Shown: in pieces, positions 52,345 through 60,900 of the stretch
Layout of the letters: each line of letters opens with the position of its first letter
How positions within the stretch are numbered: position 1 is the stretch's first letter
Source of the DNA: an uncultured Pseudohongiella sp.
GTDB taxonomy: Bacteria; Pseudomonadota; Gammaproteobacteria; Pseudomonadales; Pseudohongiellaceae
Direction of reading: 5' to 3'
Assembly (NCBI GenBank): GCA_951812965.1
Contig: OX638341.1
Span: 1,284,438-1,348,437, forward strand
DNA length: 64,000 bases
The notes under the pieces: generated by a model
The model's input: only the letters and a program-made list of their open reading frames with translations
Databases searched by the model: none
Told to the model about the DNA's origin: nothing
Translations under genes and position numbers: made by a program

Positions 52345-53327
52345 ATCAGCCAAACTTGACGCTGAAGGATTTCGCCTCGGACCAGGAAGTGCGCTGGTGC
52401 CCTGGCTGCGGCGACTACGCCATCCTGAAAACTGTGCAGAAGCTGATGCCCACGCTCGGCCGGCCGCGGGAAAACCAGGTGTTCATTTCCGGCATCGGTT
52501 GTTCCTCGCGTTTTCCCTATTACATGAACACCTATGGCTTCCACACGATCCATGGCCGCGCGCCGGCCATCGCTACCGGCGTGAAGCTGGCGAATCCCGA
52601 ACTCGATGTCTGGGTGATCACCGGCGACGGCGACGGCTTCAGTATCGGCGGCAACCACATGATCCATACATTGCGCCGCAACCTGGACATGCAAGTGCTG
52701 GTGTTCAACAACGAGATTTACGGCCTCACGAAGGGCCAGTATTCGCCCACCTCCAGAGTCGGCACCCACTCGCCTTCCTCGCCCGGCGGCTCGGTCGAAC
52801 CGCCCCTGTCGCCTTGCGCGGTCGCCTTCGGCGCAGGCGGCGCATTCATCGCTCGCTCCATCGATACCCACGCAAAGCACTTGTCCGCGGTAATCGGTGC
52901 CGGACACGAGCACAAGGGCACGGCATTCATCGAAATTCTGCAGAACTGCCCGATTTACAACGACGGCATTTTCGAACCGATCAAGGACCGCCAGACTGCG
53001 CCGGATTTCCGCGTGGAAGTAGAACATGGCGAGCCGGTGGTATTCGGCAAGGACAAGGAAAAGGCGATACGGCTTGACCGCGACAGCCTGACGCTTGAAG
53101 TCGTTCCGTCAGACTCGGATGACGTGCTGGTGCACGACGAATCCAATCTCGCGCTCGCGCAATTGCTTGCAGCCATGAATGGACCCGATTTTCCGATCGC
53201 CATCGGTGTTCTCTACCGGCGGCAACAGCCGAGCTTCGACGAACAATTCAGCCGGCGCAAGGGGAAGTCCCGCCAGGGAAATCTCGGTGCGCTCCTGCTC
53301 AGCGGCAATACCTGGGTGGTGACCTGA
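52341..53327 (+). CDS. korB: 2-oxoacid:ferredoxin oxidoreductase, beta subunit
   Basis: 328 residues from ATG 52341, overlapping the alpha stop by 4 bp. EVRWCPGCGDYAILKTVQK, SGIGCSSRFPYYMNTYGFHTIHGRAPAIATG, the thiamine-diphosphate site GDGDGFSIGGNHMIHTLRRN and NNEIYGLTKGQYSPTSRVG are typical of KorB/PorB. Cysteines in the N-terminal block coordinate the 4Fe-4S cluster in this family. Works with KorA; the pair probably substitutes or complements the 2-oxoglutarate dehydrogenase complex. It converges with the exporter genes, ending 6 bp from them. Confidence 0.94.
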   Translation: MNQPNLTLKDFASDQEVRWCPGCGDYAILKTVQKLMPTLGRPRENQVFISGIGCSSRFPYYMNTYGFHTIHGRAPAIATGVKLANPELDVWVITGDGDGFSIGGNHMIHTLRRNLDMQVLVFNNEIYGLTKGQYSPTSRVGTHSPSSPGGSVEPPLSPCAVAFGAGGAFIARSIDTHAKHLSAVIGAGHEHKGTAFIEILQNCPIYNDGIFEPIKDRQTAPDFRVEVEHGEPVVFGKDKEKAIRLDRDSLTLEVVPSDSDDVLVHDESNLALAQLLAAMNGPDFPIAIGVLYRRQQPSFDEQFSRRKGKSRQGNLGALLLSGNTWVVT

Positions 53328-53333
53328 GTCGAA

Positions 53334-56258
53334 TCAGACGATCTGGCGTTTGACGAGTTCGCGGAATACTCCGCCTGCTTCCATCAATTCCTCGAAAGAC
53401 CCGAATTCCACGACTTTGCCCGCCTGCATCACGTAGATTCGGTCGGCCTGTTGCAGAGTGGACAGGCGATGGGCAATGACGATGCGAGTCGAACTCAAAG
53501 CGGCCAAGTTTTTCATTACTTCGGCCTGACTTTCGTTGTCGAGCCAGTTTGTGGCCTCGTCAAGCAACATGATGCGCGGAGTACGGATTTGCGAGCGGGC
53601 GATCGTCACACGCTGACTCTCGCCGCCTGAAAGGACCGAACCGCTAGTGCCTACCGGCGTCATCATGCCCATGGGCATGGCCTTGATTTCACTTTCGATG
53701 CCGGCAGTCCTGGCGGTTTGCCAGACTTCTTCGACGGTTGCTCCTTCGTGGTGGGCGACGATGTTGTCCCAGAGGTCCTGGGGATGAAGTTGCACCGCCT
53801 GGGGAACCGCTCCGATTTTCCGGCGCAACTGTTTCAGGTTCAGGCGCCGAAGATCGCGGCCGTCGTAGTAAACGGCTCCCGAAGTCGGTTGCTCGAGTCC
53901 GAGCGCGAGTTGGAACAGCGTACTCTTGCCGGCGCCGGATTCGCCGGCGATAGCGATGAATTCTCCAGGATGTACGCGGATCGTGAAATCGTCGAGGATC
54001 AGCGGGCCGTCAGGGTCGTAGCGAAAAGTGATATGGTCGAACAGAATTTCGCCACCGAGATTTTCGACTGGCTCGCCTTCGGCAGCCGATTCGGGTTCGA
54101 CGGCGAGCAGGGGTCTGATCTGTTCGAGACCCGGCATCATGGCGGCTACCGCCCCGAAAGACTCGCCAAGCCGTGCCAACGCGGCCTGGAAGGCGATGTA
54201 AATGGTATAGACCACGAGAAAATCACCGACCGGAATGGTCCGGCTCTCGCTCGTGGCCACCGCGTACAGCAGCACTGCACCGGTCAGCAAGGGGAGCGCG
54301 GCGCCGAATGCCTGCAACTGTCCCTCGTAGGCGCCGAGTTCGAGTTCCGCGCGTTTCTGCTTGCGATAGTCCCGCGCCCAGATGGCGAAAGCCGACCCTT
54401 CCGCGCTTTCGACGCGTAGTTTCGCGATCCCGCTGATGATCTGGAAAAGTTTTCCTGTTACCGACCGCACCGCGCCGATCATACGGCCGTAGGGCAATAT
54501 CTGGCGCATGCCGAGGAGGACAGTAATAAGCAGGGAAGCTATGCTGAAAGCGAGGGCGATTACACCGAGTCTGTCATCGTAAAGGAAGATGACGCCGAAC
54601 ACCGGCAACAGAAAAACTATCGACAATACACAGTCGGCGACGACGCCTTGCACGCCGCTGCGCATGTTCTGGAAAGTCATCCCCCGCATGGCCAGATCTC
54701 CGGCAGGGTAGCGATGCAGAACGCCCGAGGGCAGCCGCAGAAGGCGGTCCCAGAAAGCGGCTTCGATGCGCGAGGCCGAACGCCCTTCAAGCCGCATCAA
54801 GGCCATGCCTTGCAACATGTGCAACAGTGCGCCAAGCACACCGAAGCCGGCCAGCGCGGCCGCTGCTGCGTATATCGCACTGAGGTCGCCGCCCTGCATG
54901 ATCTGGCTTGCCGTGAAGCCGAGTGCAAGAGCCGGCAACAGCTTGATCAGGCCTGCCGGAAGACCGGCCAGTATCAACCGAAATACGTCGGCGGCCGCCC
55001 CATGCAGACCGATGCGAAGCAGATCGCGCGCTTCCGCGCTTCCGGGGGGCAGTGGTCGATAGAACATCCAGGCCTCTGGCTCAAGCGCCGCCGCTCGGTC
55101 CGCCGTCAGCCGGACACTGCGCTTGCTTATGGGGTCGACTTCCCGGTAGCGCCCGAAAGCGCCGGGTAGCAGAACAACCGGCCGGCTGTCCTCGGCTCGG
55201 AACGCCAGCATTGCATTGCTGTCTCCGCGCCACCATTTGTCTTCGGCCTTGAGTTTTACGCGCCGGGTGCGAACCGCCGACGCATCGAGTACGTCTATCA
55301 GCCGCAATGGCGTTTCAGATGCGCCTGATCGCCGGGGAATCCTGAATTTGATTCCTTCCTTGCGGCCTATGATTCGTATGGCTTCCGCCAGAGCCGTATC
55401 TTCCTGTTCCGCTTCATCTTCAATCGGCAAGTCGTAGATGTTGAACAGCCGCCGCCGCGCCGCGTCTTCGTCCCGGCGGCGGCTGCTTGCCCGGGCGCGT
55501 TCGAGATTTGCACGATCGACCACCGCCAGCCGGCGATTCAGACGCTCCAGCGAGAACGCAACCGCATGGAAATCGGCCAGCGCCGACAGCAGGCGCCCTT
55601 CTTTTGCCAACGTTATGGTAGAGACCGCCGTCACTTCCGTCCGGTCGAACAAGGTTAGCCAGTTCGCCGGAGTCAGTGGTATTGCGCCTTCCCGAGATGC
55701 GTTCGCTCCGGCAATTTCCGTCCAGTCGACAAGATCCATGTATAAGCCGACCCCGGAAGGCGGCCGGGACACCCATACTACGCCACGGCGCACGGAAAGC
55801 GCGCCGGGTTCGAGGGTTCGCGTCGTACCGCGTACGGCCATTGCGTCCGGCCGCGGACGATGGGTCACATATCGGGACAGGGTTTCGGCAAGGTCGGTCA
55901 GCCAGGTCTCGGTCTGCGCCGCCAGTTCGGCAGGATTGGCGTCGGTCAGTACCGCGGCCGGAAGTCGTTTCAGCATAGTGCCGGGCAAACCCTTGGCGAT
56001 CAGGCAGAGTTTCGAGTCTTCCACGTCCGGCGCGACTGCGGGCAGGAAGCGGCCCGCTCCAGCGCGCAAGAGATGTTGCGGCGCCGCCTGCTCCTCGCCG
56101 TCCTTGGATTCGGCCAGAAACAGATCGACGGCGCCTTTGTCGATGAACCAGATAAAATCCGGATCGTCGAGACTTGCCGGCAGGTTGCCGGCGCAAGGAA
56201 TCGTATCCCCGGAGCGGGCGGCAAGTTCGGCGATCGACGTGTATTTCGAGGAAGGCAT
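53334..56258 (-). CDS. NHLP-type bacteriocin ABC exporter, permease/ATPase (no peptidase)
   Basis: 974 residues. An extended N-terminal part with a cyclic-nucleotide-binding-like region (residues about 30-100) and no C39 Cys motif is followed by a transmembrane domain (residues about 420-700: GLIKLLPALALGFTASQI, CVLSIVFLLPVFGVIFLY, IALAFSIASLLITVLLG) and a C-terminal ATPase. The ATPase has IAGESGAGKSTLFQLAL (Walker A), LSGGESQRVTIARSQI (signature) and IMLLDEATNWLDNESQ. It matches the second ABC protein of NHLP bacteriocin systems. Its start is 4 bp after the upstream gene, so the three transport genes form one operon. It would export the RiPP together with the peptidase-containing partner. 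Confidence 0.9.
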   Translation of the reverse strand: MPSSKYTSIAELAARSGDTIPCAGNLPASLDDPDFIWFIDKGAVDLFLAESKDGEEQAAPQHLLRAGAGRFLPAVAPDVEDSKLCLIAKGLPGTMLKRLPAAVLTDANPAELAAQTETWLTDLAETLSRYVTHRPRPDAMAVRGTTRTLEPGALSVRRGVVWVSRPPSGVGLYMDLVDWTEIAGANASREGAIPLTPANWLTLFDRTEVTAVSTITLAKEGRLLSALADFHAVAFSLERLNRRLAVVDRANLERARASSRRRDEDAARRRLFNIYDLPIEDEAEQEDTALAEAIRIIGRKEGIKFRIPRRSGASETPLRLIDVLDASAVRTRRVKLKAEDKWWRGDSNAMLAFRAEDSRPVVLLPGAFGRYREVDPISKRSVRLTADRAAALEPEAWMFYRPLPPGSAEARDLLRIGLHGAAADVFRLILAGLPAGLIKLLPALALGFTASQIMQGGDLSAIYAAAAALAGFGVLGALLHMLQGMALMRLEGRSASRIEAAFWDRLLRLPSGVLHRYPAGDLAMRGMTFQNMRSGVQGVVADCVLSIVFLLPVFGVIFLYDDRLGVIALAFSIASLLITVLLGMRQILPYGRMIGAVRSVTGKLFQIISGIAKLRVESAEGSAFAIWARDYRKQKRAELELGAYEGQLQAFGAALPLLTGAVLLYAVATSESRTIPVGDFLVVYTIYIAFQAALARLGESFGAVAAMMPGLEQIRPLLAVEPESAAEGEPVENLGGEILFDHITFRYDPDGPLILDDFTIRVHPGEFIAIAGESGAGKSTLFQLALGLEQPTSGAVYYDGRDLRRLNLKQLRRKIGAVPQAVQLHPQDLWDNIVAHHEGATVEEVWQTARTAGIESEIKAMPMGMMTPVGTSGSVLSGGESQRVTIARSQIRTPRIMLLDEATNWLDNESQAEVMKNLAALSSTRIVIAHRLSTLQQADRIYVMQAGKVVEFGSFEELMEAGGVFRELVKRQIV

Positions 56259-56262
56259 CGCT

Positions 56263-58485
56263 TCACCCCGCCTTCACAAGCTTGTAATAGACGCCATCCT
56301 TGTCCGCTATCAACTCATCGTGGGTTCCGCGCTGCACCTCCACGCCCTTGTCGAGGACGATAATTTCGTCACAGTCACGCACCGTACTAAGGCGGTGCGC
56401 AACGATCAGACTGGAGACACCGCGGCGCCGCAAGGCGTCGTCGACGAATTCCTCGGTCGCGGCGTCAAGGGCGCTTGTGGCCTCGTCGAGAATGAGCACG
56501 GTCGGATTGCCGACCAGTGCGCGGGCGATTTCCAGTCTCTGCCGCTGTCCGCCGCTGAAATTCACTCCGCCTTCCTCTACCGGGGACGAATAACCGAGCG
56601 GCCGACACAGGATTTCGTCATGAATGCAGGCGTCGCGCGTCGCGGCAATGATGGTCTCGTCGGGGATGGCCGGATTCCACAAGGTGATGTTGTCGCGCAA
56701 AGTCGCCGAAAACAACACCACGTCCTGATCGACCATGGAAATGGAACGTTGCAGTACTTCCTCCGGAATCTCGTATCGCGGATGACCATCGAAAAGGATT
56801 TCGCCCGACCAGGGCTGATTTAAACCCGCGACCAGGCGAGTCAGCGTCGATTTGCCGGAACCGCTCGGGCCGACAACGGCGACTCGCTGGCCGGGCTTGA
56901 TCACCAGATTGAATTCCTTGATCAGCGGTGGTTTGCCCTTGTTATAGCCAAAGGTGACGTCGCGGAGTTCGACCTGTCCCGCGAGTTGCAGCCGTCCGTT
57001 CAAGGTGGGGATTGATTCCGCTTCGGGATTACGGCGCGTAAAAACCGGATCTTCGGCGGTTTTCGTGATGTCTTCCAGGCGGTAAAGATCGGACTCGATA
57101 GCCTGGCGCTTGTCGGCAAATTCGACGAATCGCCCGATCGGCGCAAGAAACATCGCTGCCAGGATAAAGAATCCCGCCAGCGCTCCCAGCGTGATTTCTC
57201 CACTCGCAACCTGGGCTCCGCCGAAGGCCAGGACGATTGCGCCGGCCAGAATCGTCATCAGTCCCGGAAGCGCGGTGTTGACGTAGCCGAGTTCGGAGAA
57301 TTTTTTGCGGGCGTCGTGTTCCAGCGCCTGCTGGCCGGACCAGCGCGCAAAGTAGCGATCATCCGCCGCCACCATGCGCAAGTTGTCCGCATGATTGAGC
57401 ATTTGCATGCCCATGCCTAGCAGCAATCCCTGCTCTCTCCTCATCGCGTCGCTGCGGCCGGTGCGCAGTTCCTTGACGAAATGCGCCAGCACTCCGTTCG
57501 CAACGGCCAGCGCCAGCACGATCAAGGCGAGTCGGACGTCAAGGACCAGCATTGCTGCCAGAAACACGAGGCCCGCGGCCATATCGACGATAAGCACTAG
57601 AAATTGCTCAGTGAGATTTTTTGCGATTCTGTCTATGGCCGAGACCCGGTCGGTCAAGTCACCAACCAGCCGGTGATTGAAAAAGTCCACCGGCAGGCGC
57701 AGCAGCCGTGAAAAGCCACGGCTATACCCGGCAATCGAGATTCTGATTGAAAGTCTTTTCAGAAATCGATGCTTCAGCAAGGACAGGACGTAAACCAGGA
57801 CTCCGCCGACGGCGAGCAAGGCGGCTGCCAAGACGCCCCAGGGTTCCTGGTTTATCAGCACCTGGTCCACGAAGACACTGACGGTCGCGGGAACGACAAG
57901 CGACAGCAGCGCCAGCATGAGGCCGCAGGCAAATGCGCCGGCAATCGCGCCGCGCGATCCATCGAGCCAGGCGCCGGCCTGATGCATGATGCCGGCCCGT
58001 TGGCCGCCCGGCTTGAAGTCTTCGCCGCGTTCGAAAGTCAGCCCGATCTTGCTGTATCCCTTGCTAAACTCCTCGACGGTAAGTTTCCGCCGGCCAGTGG
58101 CAGGGTCGTTGAGGTAGTAATGTTTGTCGTCGAATCCTTCAAGGATGACGAAATGATTGAATTGCCAGAACAGGACCACCGGCATCGGCAATTGCCTTAG
58201 CATCTCCGCGCCTACACTCAGCCCGCGGCATTCGAGGCCATAGTGTCTTGCGGCGCGCAGGATACTTGCCGCGCTCGAGCCGTCTCGGCTCACCTCGCAT
58301 TTTTCTCTCAATTCGGTTAGTGGAACCCAACGCCCGAAATGGGCCAGAACGCTTCCGAGGCAGGCGGCGCCGCATTCGGCAGCATGCATCTGTAACAGAA
58401 TTGGAGTCCTTATCCTTTGTTTTTTTGGCTCTGACGAAGATTTATTGGAATTCTTGTTCGTCGAGCTCGAACTGAGTGGTGACAT
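56263..58485 (-). CDS. NHLP-type bacteriocin ABC exporter with C39 leader peptidase
   Basis: 740 residues. The N-terminal C39 cysteine protease has LLQMHAAECGAACLGSVLAHFG (oxyanion Gln32, nucleophile Cys38), VVLFWQFNHFVILEGFDDKH (His) and YLNDPATGRRKL (Asp). It is followed by transmembrane helices (about residues 175-450) and an ATPase (VVGPSGSGKSTLTRLVAGL; NFSGGQRQRLEIARALVG; VLILDEATSALD). It cleaves leader peptides after double-Gly-type sites while exporting the core, so the ISAG site of the precursor at 59202-59453 is a fitting substrate. Its ATG follows directly on the stop of the HlyD-type gene. Confidence 0.93.
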   Translation of the reverse strand: MSPLSSSSTNKNSNKSSSEPKKQRIRTPILLQMHAAECGAACLGSVLAHFGRWVPLTELREKCEVSRDGSSAASILRAARHYGLECRGLSVGAEMLRQLPMPVVLFWQFNHFVILEGFDDKHYYLNDPATGRRKLTVEEFSKGYSKIGLTFERGEDFKPGGQRAGIMHQAGAWLDGSRGAIAGAFACGLMLALLSLVVPATVSVFVDQVLINQEPWGVLAAALLAVGGVLVYVLSLLKHRFLKRLSIRISIAGYSRGFSRLLRLPVDFFNHRLVGDLTDRVSAIDRIAKNLTEQFLVLIVDMAAGLVFLAAMLVLDVRLALIVLALAVANGVLAHFVKELRTGRSDAMRREQGLLLGMGMQMLNHADNLRMVAADDRYFARWSGQQALEHDARKKFSELGYVNTALPGLMTILAGAIVLAFGGAQVASGEITLGALAGFFILAAMFLAPIGRFVEFADKRQAIESDLYRLEDITKTAEDPVFTRRNPEAESIPTLNGRLQLAGQVELRDVTFGYNKGKPPLIKEFNLVIKPGQRVAVVGPSGSGKSTLTRLVAGLNQPWSGEILFDGHPRYEIPEEVLQRSISMVDQDVVLFSATLRDNITLWNPAIPDETIIAATRDACIHDEILCRPLGYSSPVEEGGVNFSGGQRQRLEIARALVGNPTVLILDEATSALDAATEEFVDDALRRRGVSSLIVAHRLSTVRDCDEIIVLDKGVEVQRGTHDELIADKDGVYYKLVKAG

Positions 58486-59037
58486 TCAGGAGTTTCCAAT
58501 TCCCATGAGCGAGATTGGCGGGAAGTTACCCAGTTCAATGACAATCCTGCATTCCGCGAAATCAAGCCCTGTCAGCCCGGGGTCTTCGCCAAGCACGATT
58601 TGGACGTTGTGCATGGCCGCCGGGGCCTCGAATTCACGCAACCCTGCCGAGTCCGAAACCGTTTCGGCATTGAGTGAAGCCACTTCGCCTTCGAGGCGCA
58701 GTTCTTGACCGGCAGCAGGCGTTAGTACGATCGATGCCGCCATTCCAGCTTCAATTTGCCGCGCGATGTCTATTTCGAGCCAGACCAGTGCCTGCACGGC
58801 GCGACCGTCGTCGATCGGATTACCGGCAGATTCCATTAACACGCCGTCGAGCGTGACGCTGCGCGTGATGCCACCGAAAAACAGCCATGCCACCAATGCG
58901 AGCAACACAAACGCACTGGCGGCGACGAGCAATCGTTCCCGCGGAGTGGAGATAATCAGCAGCCGGTCGAGTTGATCTCGCTCTTCCTTCGCTTGAGCTA
59001 CAACGTCTTGAAACGATTCAAAGAGATCATTGAACAC
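58486..59037 (-). CDS. Short HlyD-type (NHLP secretion) membrane-fusion protein
   Basis: 183 residues: a short cytoplasmic part ending DQLDRLLIISTPRERLLV, one transmembrane helix (LVAASAFVLLALVAWLFFGG), then TRSVTLDGVLMESAG and a barrel-like C-terminal part (IEAGMAASIVLTPAAGQELRLEGEVASLN). Layout and position identify it as the secretion protein of the NHLP exporter, but it lacks the long coiled-coil hairpin found in full-length members. It goes straight from the lipoyl-region beta strands to the barrel. It is first in the transport operon and divergent from the precursor gene. Confidence 0.7.
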   Translation of the reverse strand: MFNDLFESFQDVVAQAKEERDQLDRLLIISTPRERLLVAASAFVLLALVAWLFFGGITRSVTLDGVLMESAGNPIDDGRAVQALVWLEIDIARQIEAGMAASIVLTPAAGQELRLEGEVASLNAETVSDSAGLREFEAPAAMHNVQIVLGEDPGLTGLDFAECRIVIELGNFPPISLMGIGNS

Positions 59038-59201
59038 GAAATTCCCCGGGCGCCACGGTCAGGAAAACCTAACAGGGCAATAAGAAAAAATGTTTGGACA
59101 GTTTACGATAGGTTCTCTTAGCATTACTACCAACGCCGACTTTAGGTTGAGGCGCAACGCATTTCGCGTTGCCGAACACACAGCAAGTTAGGAGAGTTCT
59201 T

Positions 59202-59453
59202 ATGAGAACTGGCGATCAAATGCTGAAGCAGCTTGTCGAAAAATCCGCGCTGGATGCAGATTTCAGGCAAAATCTGTTGACAAACCCGAAGACTACCATC
59301 AGCCAGGAATTGGGAATCACCATTCCCGATTCAATGGAAATCAAGGTCCATGAGAGCGACATGCAGACAGTGCATCTCGCGTTGCCCCCGGATCCGCATA
59401 TTACCGAGGAGCAACTCGAAGCGATTTCTGCCGGACTTTGCTGCTGCTGGTAG
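59202..59453 (+). CDS. NHLP-family RiPP precursor with LCCCW core
   Basis: 83 residues from ATG 59202, with AGGAGA about 6 bases upstream. The leader has the nitrile-hydratase alpha-like pattern: MLKQLVEKSALDADFRQNLLTNPKTTISQELGITIPDSMEIKVHESDMQTVHLALPP. It ends TEEQLEAISAG, a double-Gly-type cleavage site at Gly78. The predicted core is only five residues, Leu79-Cys80-Cys81-Cys82-Trp83. The three adjacent Cys residues suit the YcaO cyclodehydratase encoded nearby, and the terminal Trp would suit the halogenase. It stands on the strand opposite to the other cluster genes and ends with a terminator. The core assignment is inferred from the AG site. Confidence 0.88.
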   Translation: MRTGDQMLKQLVEKSALDADFRQNLLTNPKTTISQELGITIPDSMEIKVHESDMQTVHLALPPDPHITEEQLEAISAGLCCCW

Positions 59454-59463
59454 TTGTAATTAT

Positions 59464-59489
59464 CCGGTCAGTTATTGGCCGGTTTCTCT
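59464..59489 (+). terminator. Terminator after the RiPP precursor gene
   Basis: CCGGTCA (59464-59470) pairs with TGGCCGG (59476-59482, one T-G wobble) around loop GTTAT, followed by TTTCTCT. It starts 10 bp after the precursor stop. Confidence 0.65.
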
Positions 59490-59526
59490 GAACTTCAACC
59501 TTCTTCAGATTCAGAGGTTGGTTTGA

Positions 59527-59551
59527 CCCCCGCTCATTCCTTGAGCGGGGG
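59527..59551. terminator. Strong hairpin between convergent precursor and halogenase genes
   Basis: CCCCCGCTCA (59527-59536) and TGAGCGGGGG (59542-59551) form a perfect 10-bp stem with a five-base loop. It lies 4 bp beyond the halogenase stop on the minus strand and 74 bp past the precursor stop on the plus strand, so it could end both transcripts. Neither side has a long T tract. Confidence 0.6.
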
Positions 59552-59555
59552 GAAT

Positions 59556-60866
59556 CTATCCTGTGATCGGCTGCGGACCCAGGTTTCGTGAGTAGGAACC
59601 AAGCCCTTGAGCCATCTGGGAATAGCTGGAAAGGGGAAACCCACACCTTCGATTCCAATCCGCCTCGTTGACGAATGCCTGATTCAGCAATTCGAACATG
59701 CTGTTGAACTTGCTCAACGCGGCACAATCCACTTCAGCCGGGTCCGTTACCTTGAGATAAAGAGGCCACGCGCGATCCCTGGCATGACGCCAGAATTCAC
59801 TGTCGTATCTGGAGCCGCAACTATAGTGCCAGCCAACGAACAGACCGTTGCAGAGCACGTTATTGATCAAAAAACGATTCACCATCGGCACGTCGCGTTC
59901 GTGGATTTCGGTCGGACGGTTCAGTCGCATGTGGAGCACCATGCCGATCTGTAGTTGGGCGAACCCGATCGCCGTCGCTTCCAGCGGTTCCATAAAGGCC
60001 GCTGCGTTGCCAATGCGGGCCACCGCGCCATCGTAAATATTGCGGTGGACAAAATTGGGAAATGAAATAACGGCGCGTTGTTCGAATTCTGTTACGCCGT
60101 CGGCGTCAAGTAGCGCATCGAAGTCCGATTCGACTTCGTCAAGTCCGGATAGACTGCTATTGTAGACGTAGCCGTAGGATGTGTGTGCGGTAAGCGGAAT
60201 TACGAACACCCAGCCGTGCGGCCGCGCGACCGCGCGCGTATAAGTGTGCTGCTGGACCGGTTTTCCACGCGTTTTCTCGATGATTGTCGGGCAGCGTCGA
60301 ATCACGGCTCTGTTCGTGGGTATGAAGGAAATGTCGATGTGTTCGTCCGGGTCGTGTTCTCTGGGGAATCCACGAGCGTCAAAAACCAGGTCGTAACTCT
60401 CCGGTGAGCGACCCTCGAATTCAATTTGCGCGTCGCCGTCCGCTCTGGAAATATTCAGCACCTTTGCGTCTATGTGCTGGGCGCGGGTACTTTCTTGCAG
60501 CAAGTCGCCCATCAGGTCGGCCGAAAGGTGGTAGGCATACGACACCTGTTGCGGTGCGAAATAGTGGGTAAAGTCTCGATTTCGGCGGCCCCATCCTTCG
60601 AATTCGATGCCGTACTTGCGGGTACCCTTCAAGCGTTGTTGGACGATTTCATGAGGTAAGCCGGAAAGTTGCTGCAATTGCTGGACCAGGCTGGGCCAGC
60701 TTCCTTCGCCCACACCGATGACCGGGATGCGCGAGTCATAAATATGGTGTAACTCGTAATCGTCTTCGGAGAGGAGGTTGGATACGCAGGCGGCCGCCAG
60801 GGAACCTGCCGTGCCTCGTCCGACAACTGCAATTTTTCTTAGCGATTCAATGCCCGGCTGTGTCAC
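59556..60866 (-). CDS. FAD-dependent tryptophan-halogenase-family enzyme
   Basis: 436 residues, shorter than PrnA-type halogenases (about 510-540). FAD site: KIAVVGRGTAGSLAAAC (G-x-G-x-x-G). VIGVGEGSWPSL follows. TRKYGIEFEGWG keeps the Lys of the usual K-x-G-I-x-F block, the likely halamine-forming Lys. W-x-W-x-I-P is GWVFVIP, so the second Trp is Phe. The halide-binding block PLEST-G-I is MEPLEATAIGF: the Glu is kept, Ser becomes Ala and the Gly becomes Ala. It probably acts in the cytoplasm on the precursor's Trp or a free Trp, but these changes leave room for another oxidation. It lies in a minus-strand run after the YcaO and unknown genes. Confidence 0.82.
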   Translation of the reverse strand: MTQPGIESLRKIAVVGRGTAGSLAAACVSNLLSEDDYELHHIYDSRIPVIGVGEGSWPSLVQQLQQLSGLPHEIVQQRLKGTRKYGIEFEGWGRRNRDFTHYFAPQQVSYAYHLSADLMGDLLQESTRAQHIDAKVLNISRADGDAQIEFEGRSPESYDLVFDARGFPREHDPDEHIDISFIPTNRAVIRRCPTIIEKTRGKPVQQHTYTRAVARPHGWVFVIPLTAHTSYGYVYNSSLSGLDEVESDFDALLDADGVTEFEQRAVISFPNFVHRNIYDGAVARIGNAAAFMEPLEATAIGFAQLQIGMVLHMRLNRPTEIHERDVPMVNRFLINNVLCNGLFVGWHYSCGSRYDSEFWRHARDRAWPLYLKVTDPAEVDCAALSKFNSMFELLNQAFVNEADWNRRCGFPLSSYSQMAQGLGSYSRNLGPQPITG

Positions 60867-60900
60867 TATTTCATATCTCCCGCTAGCATGGTTTTATTCC

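Noticed and set aside
55438..56823. 461-residue plus-strand frame
   Set aside because: Antisense to the two NHLP ABC genes; Ser/Arg-rich without motifs.
59094..59126. Promoter of the precursor gene (TTGGAC with a TTAGCA-like -10)
   Set aside because: The -10 match is poor and several alternatives exist in the same AT-rich stretch; not supported enough to list.
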